From positions 1-50,425 of the forward strand of contig VFLI01000047.1 of assembly GCA_009885105.1 (NCBI GenBank): a stretch of DNA of 50,425 nt, written 5' to 3'. Positions 32,124-39,615 of this stretch are shown here, piece by piece. The position numbers were made by a program, and so were the translations under genes. The number at the start of each line of letters is the position of its first letter. Positions within the stretch are counted from its first letter, which is position 1. Origin of the DNA: Spirochaetia bacterium. Its GTDB lineage: Bacteria; Spirochaetota; Leptospiria; Leptospirales; Leptonemataceae. A model generated the notes under the pieces. The model worked only from the letters and a program-made list of their open reading frames with translations. It had not been told where the DNA came from and made no database searches.

Positions 32124-32927
32124 TCAGCGAAACCAGAATCTCTCGCCTTTGTTGAAGCGTTCGACTCCCTTTTTGATGCTTTCGCTGCGGATGACTGGAT
32201 AAATATTCCGCGCCTCAAGCAGCAGGGCCTCTTCAATCGGCAGATGAACGCCGCGAATCGCGGACGACAGATCCGCCAACAGGGCATCTCGCGGCTGTTC
32301 ACAGATCTGGCGCGCCATCCGCATCGCCCGGTCGAGTCCCTTGCCTTTTTCCGTGACCTCCCATACAAGCCCGATCTGAAAGGCCCGGTCCGCGCGAATT
32401 CTCTGGCCTGTGATAATCAGAGGCAGCGCCGCCGCATTTCCGACCAACCGCGGCAGGTATACTGTGCCCCCGTCGACCAGAGGCACGCCCCAGCGGCGGC
32501 AGGCCACGGAAAAAAGCGCCTGCTTCTCCGCAATGCGGATATGTCCGTGGCAGAAAAGCTCGAGTCCGCCGGCATACGTGTATCCCTGCGATACCGTGAT
32601 GACAGGCTTTATCTGGACAATCCGGCTGCCGCCCATCGGGCCCGTGCCGTATTTAATCGTCTGCTCTATCTCCCTTTCGTTCGCATTGATGTTCACGAGT
32701 TCGGAGAGGGCGGTGAGATCCGCGCCGGAGCAGAACGATTTTTCGCCCGCCCCGTGAAGGACGGCCACGGTCAGTGTGTCATCGTCTCGAAATTTTTTCC
32801 AGGCTTCCAGGAAAAGGCGGGATGTTTCACCGTTCACGCAGTTGTGTATTTCGGGCCGATTGATGGTGATACGAAAAATATTTCCGCTGCCTGCCGGAGT
32901 TGTTTCGGTGAGAATGGGCTTTTGCAT
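32124..32927 (-). CDS. enoyl-CoA hydratase/isomerase (crotonase) family protein
   Basis: 267 residues of crotonase fold. FRITINRPEIHNCVN opens the core, SFCSGADLTAL gives the first oxyanion-hole amide, and YTYAGGLELFCHGHIRIA gives the second with the first catalytic Glu kept in GGLE. The second catalytic Glu (PE in rat crotonase) is replaced: the region reads FSVACRRWGVPLVDGGTVYL, a known variant group usually annotated as crotonase/enoyl-CoA hydratase with unclear reaction. Hydration activity is therefore not assured; isomerase or thioesterase-like chemistry is possible. Divergent from a gene fragment at 32954. GGCT-type weak ribosome site before ATG. Confidence 0.85.
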   Translation of the reverse strand: MQKPILTETTPAGSGNIFRITINRPEIHNCVNGETSRLFLEAWKKFRDDDTLTVAVLHGAGEKSFCSGADLTALSELVNINANEREIEQTIKYGTGPMGGSRIVQIKPVITVSQGYTYAGGLELFCHGHIRIAEKQALFSVACRRWGVPLVDGGTVYLPRLVGNAAALPLIITGQRIRADRAFQIGLVWEVTEKGKGLDRAMRMARQICEQPRDALLADLSSAIRGVHLPIEEALLLEARNIYPVIRSESIKKGVERFNKGERFWFR

Positions 32928-32953
32928 AGCCTGTCAATTTTATTGTATCTTTT

Positions 32954-33112
32954 ATGCATACAAGGATAAATTCCGGGAGGAATAAAGGGGATTATCATGA
33001 CACGGTTCGAGGCGATAATTTCGGACTGCTTACACCTGAGGAAGGCGCAGCGGATCCAGTTTTCAATCAGGAAGTCTGGGACCAGGCCGTTGAGTTGACG
33101 CAAGGGGTATGA
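32954..33112 (+). pseudogene. short open frame resembling the C-terminus of an SDR oxidoreductase
   Basis: A 52-codon frame whose end reads GAADPVFNQEVWDQAVELTQ. SDRs of the retinol-dehydrogenase-like branch commonly end with a DPxxxxxLWxxSxELTG motif, so this could be a leftover C-terminus. GGGAGG and AAAGGGG in the first part resemble ribosome-binding sites for another frame starting at ATG 32997 that runs only 34 codons. Either reading suggests gene debris rather than an intact gene; the identification rests on about 15 residues. Confidence 0.3.
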
Positions 33113-33184
33113 AGAGACGGCGGGAAATCTCAGGATTCAATAATTCGGCTTGCCAGCACAGGACACACGGGCAAATAATTCCCT

Positions 33185-33937
33185 GTGAACGAATCAGTAA
33201 AAAAAACATCCTTTCTCGCTTTTGCAGCGGGCATTCTCACTTTCCTTGTCTGGACGCTGATGCTCGTGATGGCCGCTTCCAACCCTCCGCCCGCTGTGAT
33301 GCCGAACGAGCCCGGCTTTCAAACGGCCATTCTCTGGCTGGAGCTAGCGGACAATCCAGCCGAGATATTTCAGATTCTGGGAGATTTCTCAAGCTCCCAG
33401 GGGCAGTCTGTCCGTAAAATTCTGGATACCATGGATCGCTTCGATTACGGTTTCATGGTCATGTATTCGATTTTTTCCGCGTCGCTCTTTATTTTTACAT
33501 CAACTCTGAACTCGCAGAAAAACCGGAAATTCTACAGCGGAAAAATCTTTGTCAACACAGGCATTTTTCTGGCCGCTGCAATGCTTGTCGGCGATGCTCT
33601 GGAAAACGTACAGCTTCTGAAACTGACATCATATTCTTCTGTCGAAAGTATTCCGGACAGCGTCATACTGGCCTTGAAAATCTGGACTCGCGTGAAATGG
33701 TTTGCTCTGTTTATCAGCTGTCTGCTGCTGGGAATGTCGTACTCGTCTTATTTTGGAAGGTCGCGGGGTTTTCTGCTGGCGCTGCTCTACACGACAACCG
33801 GGATTTTCGGGCTGTTCGCCCTGATCTGGCCGCCGGGCAGGCATTTTGTTGAATATGCTTCCACTCTTATGGGGGCGGCCTGGTTTTTTTCTCTGATTCA
33901 CAGCGGTGTTGTGTATTTCAGAAAGGAAAAAAATTAA
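33185..33937 (+). CDS. polytopic membrane protein of unknown function
   Basis: 250 residues starting at GTG. Six or so hydrophobic helices: 9-31 (FLAFAAGILTFLVWTLMLVM), about 93-110, 122-138, 170-188, 200-218 and 225-243. A periplasmic loop of about 60 residues follows helix 1 (NEPGFQTAILWLELADNP). I recognise no family. No ribosome-binding site precedes the GTG and no ATG is available until residue 27, so the start is tentative. It is convergent with the ECF sigma gene, 29 bases away, and shows no operon partner. Confidence 0.6.
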   Translation: MNESVKKTSFLAFAAGILTFLVWTLMLVMAASNPPPAVMPNEPGFQTAILWLELADNPAEIFQILGDFSSSQGQSVRKILDTMDRFDYGFMVMYSIFSASLFIFTSTLNSQKNRKFYSGKIFVNTGIFLAAAMLVGDALENVQLLKLTSYSSVESIPDSVILALKIWTRVKWFALFISCLLLGMSYSSYFGRSRGFLLALLYTTTGIFGLFALIWPPGRHFVEYASTLMGAAWFFSLIHSGVVYFRKEKN

Positions 33938-33966
33938 ACCTTATATTCGGGCAGTCAATAAAAGAA

Positions 33967-34497
33967 TTACAGCTCAGCGTAAGCGGCCAGTGTGAGTTGC
34001 AGCGTTTCCCTGGCAGCCGCAAGCCGGCGAAAAAATGTCCGCCGGCTCAGTCCGCTCTGTTTTCTCACATTCTCCACGCCTTTATTTCGCAATTCGCATC
34101 CAACAAAGATCCGCCGAAGTTCCGGAGTCAGTCGACGGATCGCCATAAGAATACGAGTACGAAGATCCCTGTCTTCAAAAGTCTGCCGAGCTTCCCTCTG
34201 CGGGTGACGTTCCATTTGCCATCGTGCGGCGGCGATGTAATTTGCCTCCGCGCTGCGCCGGCGAAACCGGTCCACGAAAGCATTGTGCGCCACACGAAAA
34301 AGCCAGGCAGTCCGCACTCCGCTCTCCTGCATTCTGAGACGATCCATGCGGCTGTACAGGCGAAGGAAAACTTCCTGAGTCAGATCGAGAGCGGTTTCCG
34401 GGTCATTGCTGTGACGGTAGATATATCTGTAAACACTCTGTCGATGCTGCTCGTACATTTCTTTGAAAAGACTGTCGATGTCGCGATTCGGTTCCAT
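33967..34497 (-). CDS. ECF-type RNA polymerase sigma factor
   Basis: 176 residues. Region 2 (about 10-85) contains YRYIYRHSNDPETALDLTQE and RTAWLFRVAHNAFVDRFRRR; region 4 (about 120-172) contains IRRLTPELRRIFVGCEL and a helix-turn-helix SGLSRRTFFRRLAAARETL. There is no region 1 or 3, as for group IV factors. The ATG chosen has AAAGG 8 bases upstream; ATG 34503 is close behind. It follows the M19-like lipoprotein gene by 53 bases on the same strand. No anti-sigma gene is adjacent, unless the small membrane protein at 36827 acts in that way, for which there is no sequence support. The two TGACGA dyads upstream of the operon may be its or another regulator's sites. Confidence 0.9.
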   Translation of the reverse strand: MEPNRDIDSLFKEMYEQHRQSVYRYIYRHSNDPETALDLTQEVFLRLYSRMDRLRMQESGVRTAWLFRVAHNAFVDRFRRRSAEANYIAAARWQMERHPQREARQTFEDRDLRTRILMAIRRLTPELRRIFVGCELRNKGVENVRKQSGLSRRTFFRRLAAARETLQLTLAAYAEL

Positions 34498-34550
34498 TTT
34501 CATCCTTTGTATCGGCCCCCGATAACAGGGTGCCGCATTTTCAATAACAG

Positions 34551-36626
34551 TCAACGGCTTGAAACAGTCTGTTCGCGGCCGGCGATTTCGCGAAGGGCTT
34601 CCTGGATCATTGCCAGTCTTCTTTCTGCGCTCACCGGTCTTTCCAGTTTCACAATCGACATTACCGTCGCAGGCATGCTGGAAATAAATTCAGACTTTTC
34701 CCACATGCGCAGGAAATGTTCCGCGGAATTGTTTTTCAGTTCGTTCACGTAGTAGGAATTCAAACCGACCGTGGTGAGTTCGTCATGCCAGTCTGCCATC
34801 TGCCCGATGTGCGCAATACCCTCTGTGGTGACGCCGCCGGAAGTATGAAGATGATCTGTGCCGAGTCCCCGGCAGTCTGTTCCGTCATTGAGCGCCTCAT
34901 GCGTCCTGGAATGCGCGCCTTCCGTAATGGTGGCGAAATCGAGGGCATAACCGACGTTCAGTCCCCTGTCCATGAGATAGGCCAGCACTTTCGCATTTTC
35001 CGTGGCCGTGTTCGGGCAGTTGGAAATTGAATTTCCGACATTCGGCTGGTTTTCCACGGCGTCCATCGGTCCGAGAATGTGTCCAAAAATTCCGTCGCTG
35101 TTTTTTATATAATCAAGCTCGTTATCATTGAATTCGTATTCATTCGGCTCCGGTGAAACCACCATGGAGTTTGGCCGGTTGTGAAATGCATTCACAGGAT
35201 AGTTGTAATAATCCTGCGAAATATTGTGAATGTCCGTGCGAGACCGGGACGATGTGTGGTCGAGATTGATGAGCATGCCTCTTCTCATCGCTTCTGCGAC
35301 GACGCGCTCTCCGTTATCGGACAGGCTCAGATTGTTCCTTTCAATGCCGGGAAAGGTGGAAGTATCCAGATAGGAGCCGCCGGAAGCATCGGAAAAACCG
35401 GCCGGCTTTGGATATTTGTAGAAGCCGTTCATGATGGACGCGCCGTTGGCGATGTACCAGACCATATTGGTCTCTGAGATTTCGCTGATTTTGTAATTGC
35501 AGTCGTCGAAGACACCGGATCCCTTGAAGGTGTTCGCTGTGCCGTTTCCGCCTTTTTCGCAGCCGGTCTGGCAGTAATAATGACCGTCTCCATTGTTGAT
35601 GTCAAAGGAAGATCCCACGGGCGCCACATGATCATCCACATAGAAACATCCGGATATCGCCTGCTGCGCGCGTATCGCTTTGCCGGCAAATGTGCCCGAG
35701 TTCATGTAGATATCCGCGCCGGCCAGCCTGCTGTTAATTTTATGAGCCAGATAGAAAGTTCTCACGCCGTCATCGTGATACCGGATGAGTCGGTCGACCG
35801 GATCGAAGCTGCGGTCTTCCGCGCCAAAAGCATACTCGGACTCAATTCCAAGTATGAGAACCAGTTTGTTGCGGTTCGCGATATCGCGGGCCTGCGCCGC
35901 CGTGTAGGCAACCTCGACCCAGGAACTGTTATCGGCAGCCCATTTCTTTAACGCGGCAATCTGTCTTTCGAGAGAGTTCACACTGTCTCCCGTTGTGCAG
36001 GGATAACCGACTCCGTTCGCGCCGCCGTTTCCATCATTGTAGTAGTAGAGCATTTCGCACATCGCTTCGTTTTCCACGGCATAGGCCACCATGATTCTCA
36101 TTTTGTTTGTGGTGGGAGCGCTGTATGAGGCGTCCTTGATCCACTGACTGCTGTAGCGAAGATGCGAAAAGCTGTCGAACTTAACGCTTCTGGCCGGATG
36201 GTCGCTCATGTCCTCGCCGTAGAGAAATCCTGTCATCGTCCCTTTTACTTCGCCGTGATCGCAGGAACTCAGCGCCGGGCAGCCGCTGCAACTCGGCACC
36301 GCATTGTCAGGCATGCCCCAGTCGGTTCGAAAATTACCGCTGCCGGCCCAGGAATAATTCCCGCCGAACGCCATGCCTTCCGTGGGATGTTCATGAGTCA
36401 TAACATAGCCGCTGGTCAGCGCAGCGCCCGTCAGAGGCACATCGGCCAGAGCAAGGCCGTTGTGGGACCCGGCTACGGCATTCACCGTCTGCAGCATCAA
36501 TGCCGCAAATTGAGGATCATCGACGGCAGGCGGATTCACCAGGCAGTTGCCTGTCAGCAGGGCCCCGATCAAAACCGGCCCGATTGATGTTCGACCAAAC
36601 TTATGTAGCATTCTCAGGATTTTCAT
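34551..36626 (-). CDS. M19-like membrane dipeptidase lipoprotein
   Basis: 691 residues with a signal ending LIGALLTGNC (Cys28, Asn at -1, acceptable for spirochaetes). The amidohydrolase-fold body has metal-ligand candidates in order: His78-Glu-His80 (VMTHEHPTEG), the Glu of LVLILGIESEYAFG, LIRYHDDGVRTFYLAHKIN, the His of LINLDHTSSRSRTD and of VNAFHNRPNS. The order matches renal-dipeptidase-type M19 enzymes, which hydrolyse dipeptides with Zn, although HEH replaces the usual HxD. A Cys cluster (CSGCPALSSC) and several long insertions make it about 300 residues longer than typical M19. GGAG lies 7 bases before ATG. It leads the operon with the ECF sigma gene. An amidohydrolase with another substrate is possible. 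Confidence 0.78.
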   Translation of the reverse strand: MKILRMLHKFGRTSIGPVLIGALLTGNCLVNPPAVDDPQFAALMLQTVNAVAGSHNGLALADVPLTGAALTSGYVMTHEHPTEGMAFGGNYSWAGSGNFRTDWGMPDNAVPSCSGCPALSSCDHGEVKGTMTGFLYGEDMSDHPARSVKFDSFSHLRYSSQWIKDASYSAPTTNKMRIMVAYAVENEAMCEMLYYYNDGNGGANGVGYPCTTGDSVNSLERQIAALKKWAADNSSWVEVAYTAAQARDIANRNKLVLILGIESEYAFGAEDRSFDPVDRLIRYHDDGVRTFYLAHKINSRLAGADIYMNSGTFAGKAIRAQQAISGCFYVDDHVAPVGSSFDINNGDGHYYCQTGCEKGGNGTANTFKGSGVFDDCNYKISEISETNMVWYIANGASIMNGFYKYPKPAGFSDASGGSYLDTSTFPGIERNNLSLSDNGERVVAEAMRRGMLINLDHTSSRSRTDIHNISQDYYNYPVNAFHNRPNSMVVSPEPNEYEFNDNELDYIKNSDGIFGHILGPMDAVENQPNVGNSISNCPNTATENAKVLAYLMDRGLNVGYALDFATITEGAHSRTHEALNDGTDCRGLGTDHLHTSGGVTTEGIAHIGQMADWHDELTTVGLNSYYVNELKNNSAEHFLRMWEKSEFISSMPATVMSIVKLERPVSAERRLAMIQEALREIAGREQTVSSR

Positions 36627-36728
36627 GAACGTTCTCCTCTCTATTTCCCCGTGTTTTTATTCGGACAGCATCTGAGTGCAAATACTGTGCCACACAAAAT
36701 GCCTGCATTTAGATTGGATTCTGACTGA

Positions 36729-36749
36729 CTGACGAGATTTCGTCGTCAG
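36729..36749. promoter_or_regulatory. TGACGA dyad 1 (operator candidate)
   Basis: CTGACGA, 7 bases, TCGTCAG: perfect 7-base arms. It lies about 100 bases upstream of the M19-like lipoprotein start, preceded by three tandem CTGA units. Confidence 0.5.
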
Positions 36750-36772
36750 ATATTTAACATTCGGGTCTGGAG

Positions 36773-36788
36773 TGACGAAATATCGTCA
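36773..36788. promoter_or_regulatory. TGACGA dyad 2 (operator candidate)
   Basis: TGACGAAATATCGTCA: perfect 6-base arms around AATA. Its centre is about 41 bases, close to four helical turns, from that of dyad 1, so two dimers could bind on one DNA face. No T-run follows on either strand, which argues against a terminator. Confidence 0.5.
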
Positions 36789-36826
36789 GTTTAAATGGAA
36801 AGTAGAGGGCGGATAATTAAGCGAAT

Positions 36827-37360
36827 TCAAGCGGCTTTTGATGCAAAATAGCTGCTTTTTACTTTCTGCCGCAAGAATACCAGTATCAATAAAGCCAGTA
36901 GAATATCTGTTCCGACGATCCCTGAATACCAGTAGAAATGATTCCGGCCCATCTTCCATAGCAGGTCGAGTCCGGCATCCTGAACGGTCTTCCAGAATGT
37001 GTACGAATAGCTGATCAGCGCATAGCTGTTCAGGACGGCAACGGTTGCCGCATGAGCGATCACTCCGTAGTAGGCGAATCGCGCTCTGCGAATCAGCCCG
37101 ATTCCGATGACCGGCGTCGCCAGGCTGACGACCAGCCAGACTGTGTTCCATATCATGGGATTCATGGGCAGCACCCAGAAAAAAAATCGCTGAGGACGCA
37201 TGACCTCCGCGAAGGTCATTACAAGAAAACTTATCACCGGCAGCAAAATATAAAAGTAACCCAGAACACCGATCCATCGGGGCTCTCCCAGGCGCCGGTC
37301 CAGAAATTGTCCGATGCTCCCTGATTTGAGAAATGATTCGCGCGGTGGTTTGAGTGTCAT
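36827..37360 (-). CDS. four-helix membrane protein of unknown function
   Basis: 177 residues with four hydrophobic segments (about 30-48, 70-90, 98-117 and 145-165). The order and spacing of helices, with a basic start and a WxxLxxVxxxxFW-like segment before the last helix, recall the membrane half of the PilZ protein at 45030-45761, but no PilZ domain follows here: the chain stops after KVKSSYFASKAA. It may be a stand-alone relative or a truncated copy. Its stop is about 200 bases ahead of the M19-like gene on the same strand, with the two dyads between them. No function can be given. Confidence 0.6.
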   Translation of the reverse strand: MTLKPPRESFLKSGSIGQFLDRRLGEPRWIGVLGYFYILLPVISFLVMTFAEVMRPQRFFFWVLPMNPMIWNTVWLVVSLATPVIGIGLIRRARFAYYGVIAHAATVAVLNSYALISYSYTFWKTVQDAGLDLLWKMGRNHFYWYSGIVGTDILLALLILVFLRQKVKSSYFASKAA

Positions 37361-37514
37361 AATGATTCTGCTTGATTTTCCATCCGACTCAATGAAGCGG
37401 GAATGTCTATTACTGTAAAGAACATATTTTTATCTTTTTTCCCAATGTGAAATTTTTTTCTGGCACTGATGTTTTTGAGGCGCGTCTTCATAATGTGTGA
37501 CGGGAGGTTCCTGC

Positions 37515-37832
37515 ATGAAAAGAATGTTAAAGATACTGGTGACTCTTCTATGTATTTGTTTTATTGCGGCGAGTCTTTACAGCACGCAGATCGGCAAGGT
37601 GACGACTGTCCGTGTTGTCAGCGGCAAAACACAGTTTAAGATCGATAGCTGCGCAGGTTCTTATTATTTTGAGGTGGCCAGCACGAACGTAGACAGAATT
37701 GATATTACCCGCATGGTCATCGCATCCATGATATTTAAAAAAGATGTGAATCTATACGACACCAGCGGCGGCTACATGACGGCCTGCCCGTCAACGGCCA
37801 ATCTGACGATCGGAACCGTCAGACTTCAGTAA
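37515..37832 (+). CDS. small secreted Cys-pair protein, copy A
   Basis: 105 residues: signal peptide of about 23 (LVTLLCICFIAASLYS) then an 80-residue domain GKVTTVRVVSG, FKIDSCAGSYYFEVASTN, MVIASMIFKKDVNLYD and TACPSTANLTIGTVRL. The two domain Cys recur at the same places in the next three proteins. GGGAGG is 7 bases before the ATG. First gene of a four-gene run of homologous secreted proteins; by size and pattern it could be a single small beta-barrel (OB-fold-like) with one disulfide. Not recognised as a named family. Confidence 0.75.
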   Translation: MKRMLKILVTLLCICFIAASLYSTQIGKVTTVRVVSGKTQFKIDSCAGSYYFEVASTNVDRIDITRMVIASMIFKKDVNLYDTSGGYMTACPSTANLTIGTVRLQ

Positions 37833-37873
37833 ATTAGATGTCATTGATATTGATGCTGTATATGGAGAACGGT

Positions 37874-38173
37874 ATGAAAAAAACTAAACGATTTCTATGC
37901 CTTGCGGTTTTAGTCTTGTCATTTTTCGGAATTTCAACTCTGCAGGCGACTTCCGGATCTGTCGTCCAGATCACTCATAGAACTTCCGAGTTGAGGTTCT
38001 GGCTGGATTCATGCGCGTCAGGGGATTATTTCAAAGTCGCCTCTACCTCAAACATCCACGATCAGGTGAAGCTTCTGATCTGGGCTGCGCAGTTCAGCGG
38101 ACGAAAGGTAACCACACCCAGCGCCTGCGGAGTGGGCGTCGCAATTACCCAGGTGGACCTGATTGCGTATTGA
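37874..38173 (+). CDS. small secreted Cys-pair protein, copy B
   Basis: 99 residues with a signal peptide (FLCLAVLVLSFFGISTLQA) and the same domain as copy A: GSVVQITHRTSELRFWLDSC, GDYFKVASTS, LLIWAAQFSGRKVTTPSACG and VAITQVDLI. It is shorter before the second Cys and lacks the Pro after it. GGAG is 6 bases before the ATG at 37874; upstream in-frame starts have none. It begins 41 bases after copy A. Confidence 0.75.
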   Translation: MKKTKRFLCLAVLVLSFFGISTLQATSGSVVQITHRTSELRFWLDSCASGDYFKVASTSNIHDQVKLLIWAAQFSGRKVTTPSACGVGVAITQVDLIAY

Positions 38174-38202
38174 GTTTTCACAGGAATAACAAGGAGAAAA
38201 AT

Positions 38203-38862
38203 ATGCGAATTAAAACATGGCTCATTCTTTTCGCCGCGCCGGCAGTTCTGTTCTGGACCGCATCGATTCATGCGGACATTGTCGGCAGGGTGAACACACT
38301 TGCAATCATAACAGGTCCAACTTCAGGGGGCAGTCTTTTTAAGTTTACTCTGGACGCCTGCTCAAATCCCGGTTCGACGGAATACTGGTTTGTGTCGAGC
38401 GTGAACTATCCGGCCGATCAAACCTACGCCTTCAAGGCATTGCTGGCGGCAAAGATATCCGGAAGAAAAATTACACTTTCTTCCATTACTGTATGTCCGT
38501 CGTCGGCTACAGAGGTTGCGGCGAGCGCTGTCAGAATCATAAACGATCCGGTTTTTTCTCCTGATGGAACGACTCTGACTTCTTCTCTTACCAGCGGCGC
38601 ATACGGAACGGTTTCAAATCTAAAAGTTTCCGCCGGCGTCGTGTATTTTCGCGTATCGAGCTGCAGCGGTTCGGATCCGTATTTCAAATTTACTTCTTCG
38701 CAGCTGCCCGGAGCTTTTTCCATGCTTCTGGCCGCTCTGACAACGGGCCGCATGGTTGAAGTCAGCGGAAGCAGCTGCCCGACTGCGGCAACGGGCGACG
38801 TGGAATTGAAAACAGTTGTTGTTCTGATCCTGCCGATTCCGAGGACAATCACGCTGCTCTGA
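38203..38862 (+). CDS. secreted protein with two tandem Cys-pair domains, copy C
   Basis: 219 residues: signal peptide ending at SIHA, domain 1 (about 26-118: VGRVNTLAIITG, FTLDACSNPG, ALLAAKISGRKITLSS, TVCPSSA) and domain 2 (about 138-215: YGTVSNLKVSAG, FRVSSCSG, YFKFTSS, MLLAALTTGRMVEVSG, SSCPTAATG). The two halves align with each other and with copies A, B and D, so this gene arose by internal duplication or fusion. AAGGAG is 6 bases before its ATG and it follows copy B by 29 bases. Confidence 0.78.
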   Translation: MRIKTWLILFAAPAVLFWTASIHADIVGRVNTLAIITGPTSGGSLFKFTLDACSNPGSTEYWFVSSVNYPADQTYAFKALLAAKISGRKITLSSITVCPSSATEVAASAVRIINDPVFSPDGTTLTSSLTSGAYGTVSNLKVSAGVVYFRVSSCSGSDPYFKFTSSQLPGAFSMLLAALTTGRMVEVSGSSCPTAATGDVELKTVVVLILPIPRTITLL

Positions 38863-38887
38863 ACAGGCTGTAATAAGGAGAAAAAAT

Positions 38888-39199
38888 ATGAAACGGAAAT
38901 TATTGACAATTGTATTTCTGGCATTGAGCGTCTTTTCAACATCGAACTGGGCCTGGAGTCAGAAGGTCTCCTATCTCTGGACAAGTTCCGGACAGCTCAG
39001 ATTCATTCTGCAGGGATGCGAACCGTATTACTACTATGTGACAACCACCTATGCGAATGACATTCCAGGTCTGTACGATCTGCTCCTGTCTGTTCTGCTT
39101 TCGGACAGGAAGGTGGAAGTTTACAGCACGGCCGGCGCCGCATATTCTGCCTGCCCGACGGCAAATACATCTGTCGGGAATGCAAAAGTCGCTCGATAA
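38888..39199 (+). CDS. small secreted Cys-pair protein, copy D
   Basis: 103 residues: signal peptide ending WAWS, then KVSYLWTSSGQLRFILQGC, YYYYVTTTY, LYDLLLSVLLSDRKVEVY, SACPTANTSVGNAKVA. The Cys positions and the LLLxxxxxxRKVEVY helix-strand match the other copies. AAGGAG precedes the ATG. It overlaps no gene, and the next membrane protein begins 19 bases after its stop. Confidence 0.75.
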   Translation: MKRKLLTIVFLALSVFSTSNWAWSQKVSYLWTSSGQLRFILQGCEPYYYYVTTTYANDIPGLYDLLLSVLLSDRKVEVYSTAGAAYSACPTANTSVGNAKVAR

Positions 39200-39218
39200 A
39201 AAGAGCAAAAGCGGCGTC

Positions 39219-39599
39219 ATGAACGACAAGAATATTAAAAAATATAATAAAGAAAAAATAATAAGCAATGTTCTGATCAGCCTTGAGAGCGGATATGCGC
39301 CTCCGGATTCAGGCGGGCACGAACTGCCCGGTCTGGAAAAGCTGCCGACTGCTGAAAAGATGCTGTTTGCCGCACGAACAGCAACGTCTTTTCGAGCGCC
39401 GAGCCGGGGGAGACGCAGCGCTCTGGCCGGAGCATCCATTGCCGCCATAATTCTCATCCTGATTCTGGCGCCGTATGTCCGTCAGGAAAAACGTTCTGTT
39501 GCGTCGGCGGGGCGGTCTGAGAAAAGGCATGCGGAGTCTGCCTCTCTGCTATGCGAAAATTCTCACAAAAATCCGGAATGTGTTATGAGTATTCTTTAG
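39219..39599 (+). CDS. single-pass membrane protein, last gene of the secreted-protein cluster
   Basis: About 126 residues from ATG 39219: a Lys-rich start (MNDKNIKKYNKEKIISNVLI), a Pro/Gly-rich stretch (GYAPPDSGGHELPG), a basic patch before a membrane helix at about 70-88 (ALAGASIAAIILILILAPYV), and a short outer tail with two Cys (LLCENSHKNPECVMSIL). The shape, with a cytoplasmic N-terminal part, one helix and a small periplasmic end, resembles anti-sigma or membrane-tethered regulators but no motif supports a family. An in-frame ATG at 39180 inside copy D is an alternative start. Its position makes it a candidate regulator or anchor of the secreted proteins. Confidence 0.6.
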   Translation: MNDKNIKKYNKEKIISNVLISLESGYAPPDSGGHELPGLEKLPTAEKMLFAARTATSFRAPSRGRRSALAGASIAAIILILILAPYVRQEKRSVASAGRSEKRHAESASLLCENSHKNPECVMSIL

Positions 39600-39615
39600 G
39601 GATTTTAATTGGATT

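Noticed and set aside
36773..36788. Terminator for the 36827 membrane-protein gene
   Set aside because: The dyad is A+T-rich in the centre, has no T-run on the minus strand, and repeats as a second dyad with the same half-sites.
37461..37477. sigma-54-like TGGCAC element upstream of the secreted-protein cluster
   Set aside because: TGGCACTGATGTTTTTGA lacks the GC of the -12 element at the required spacing.
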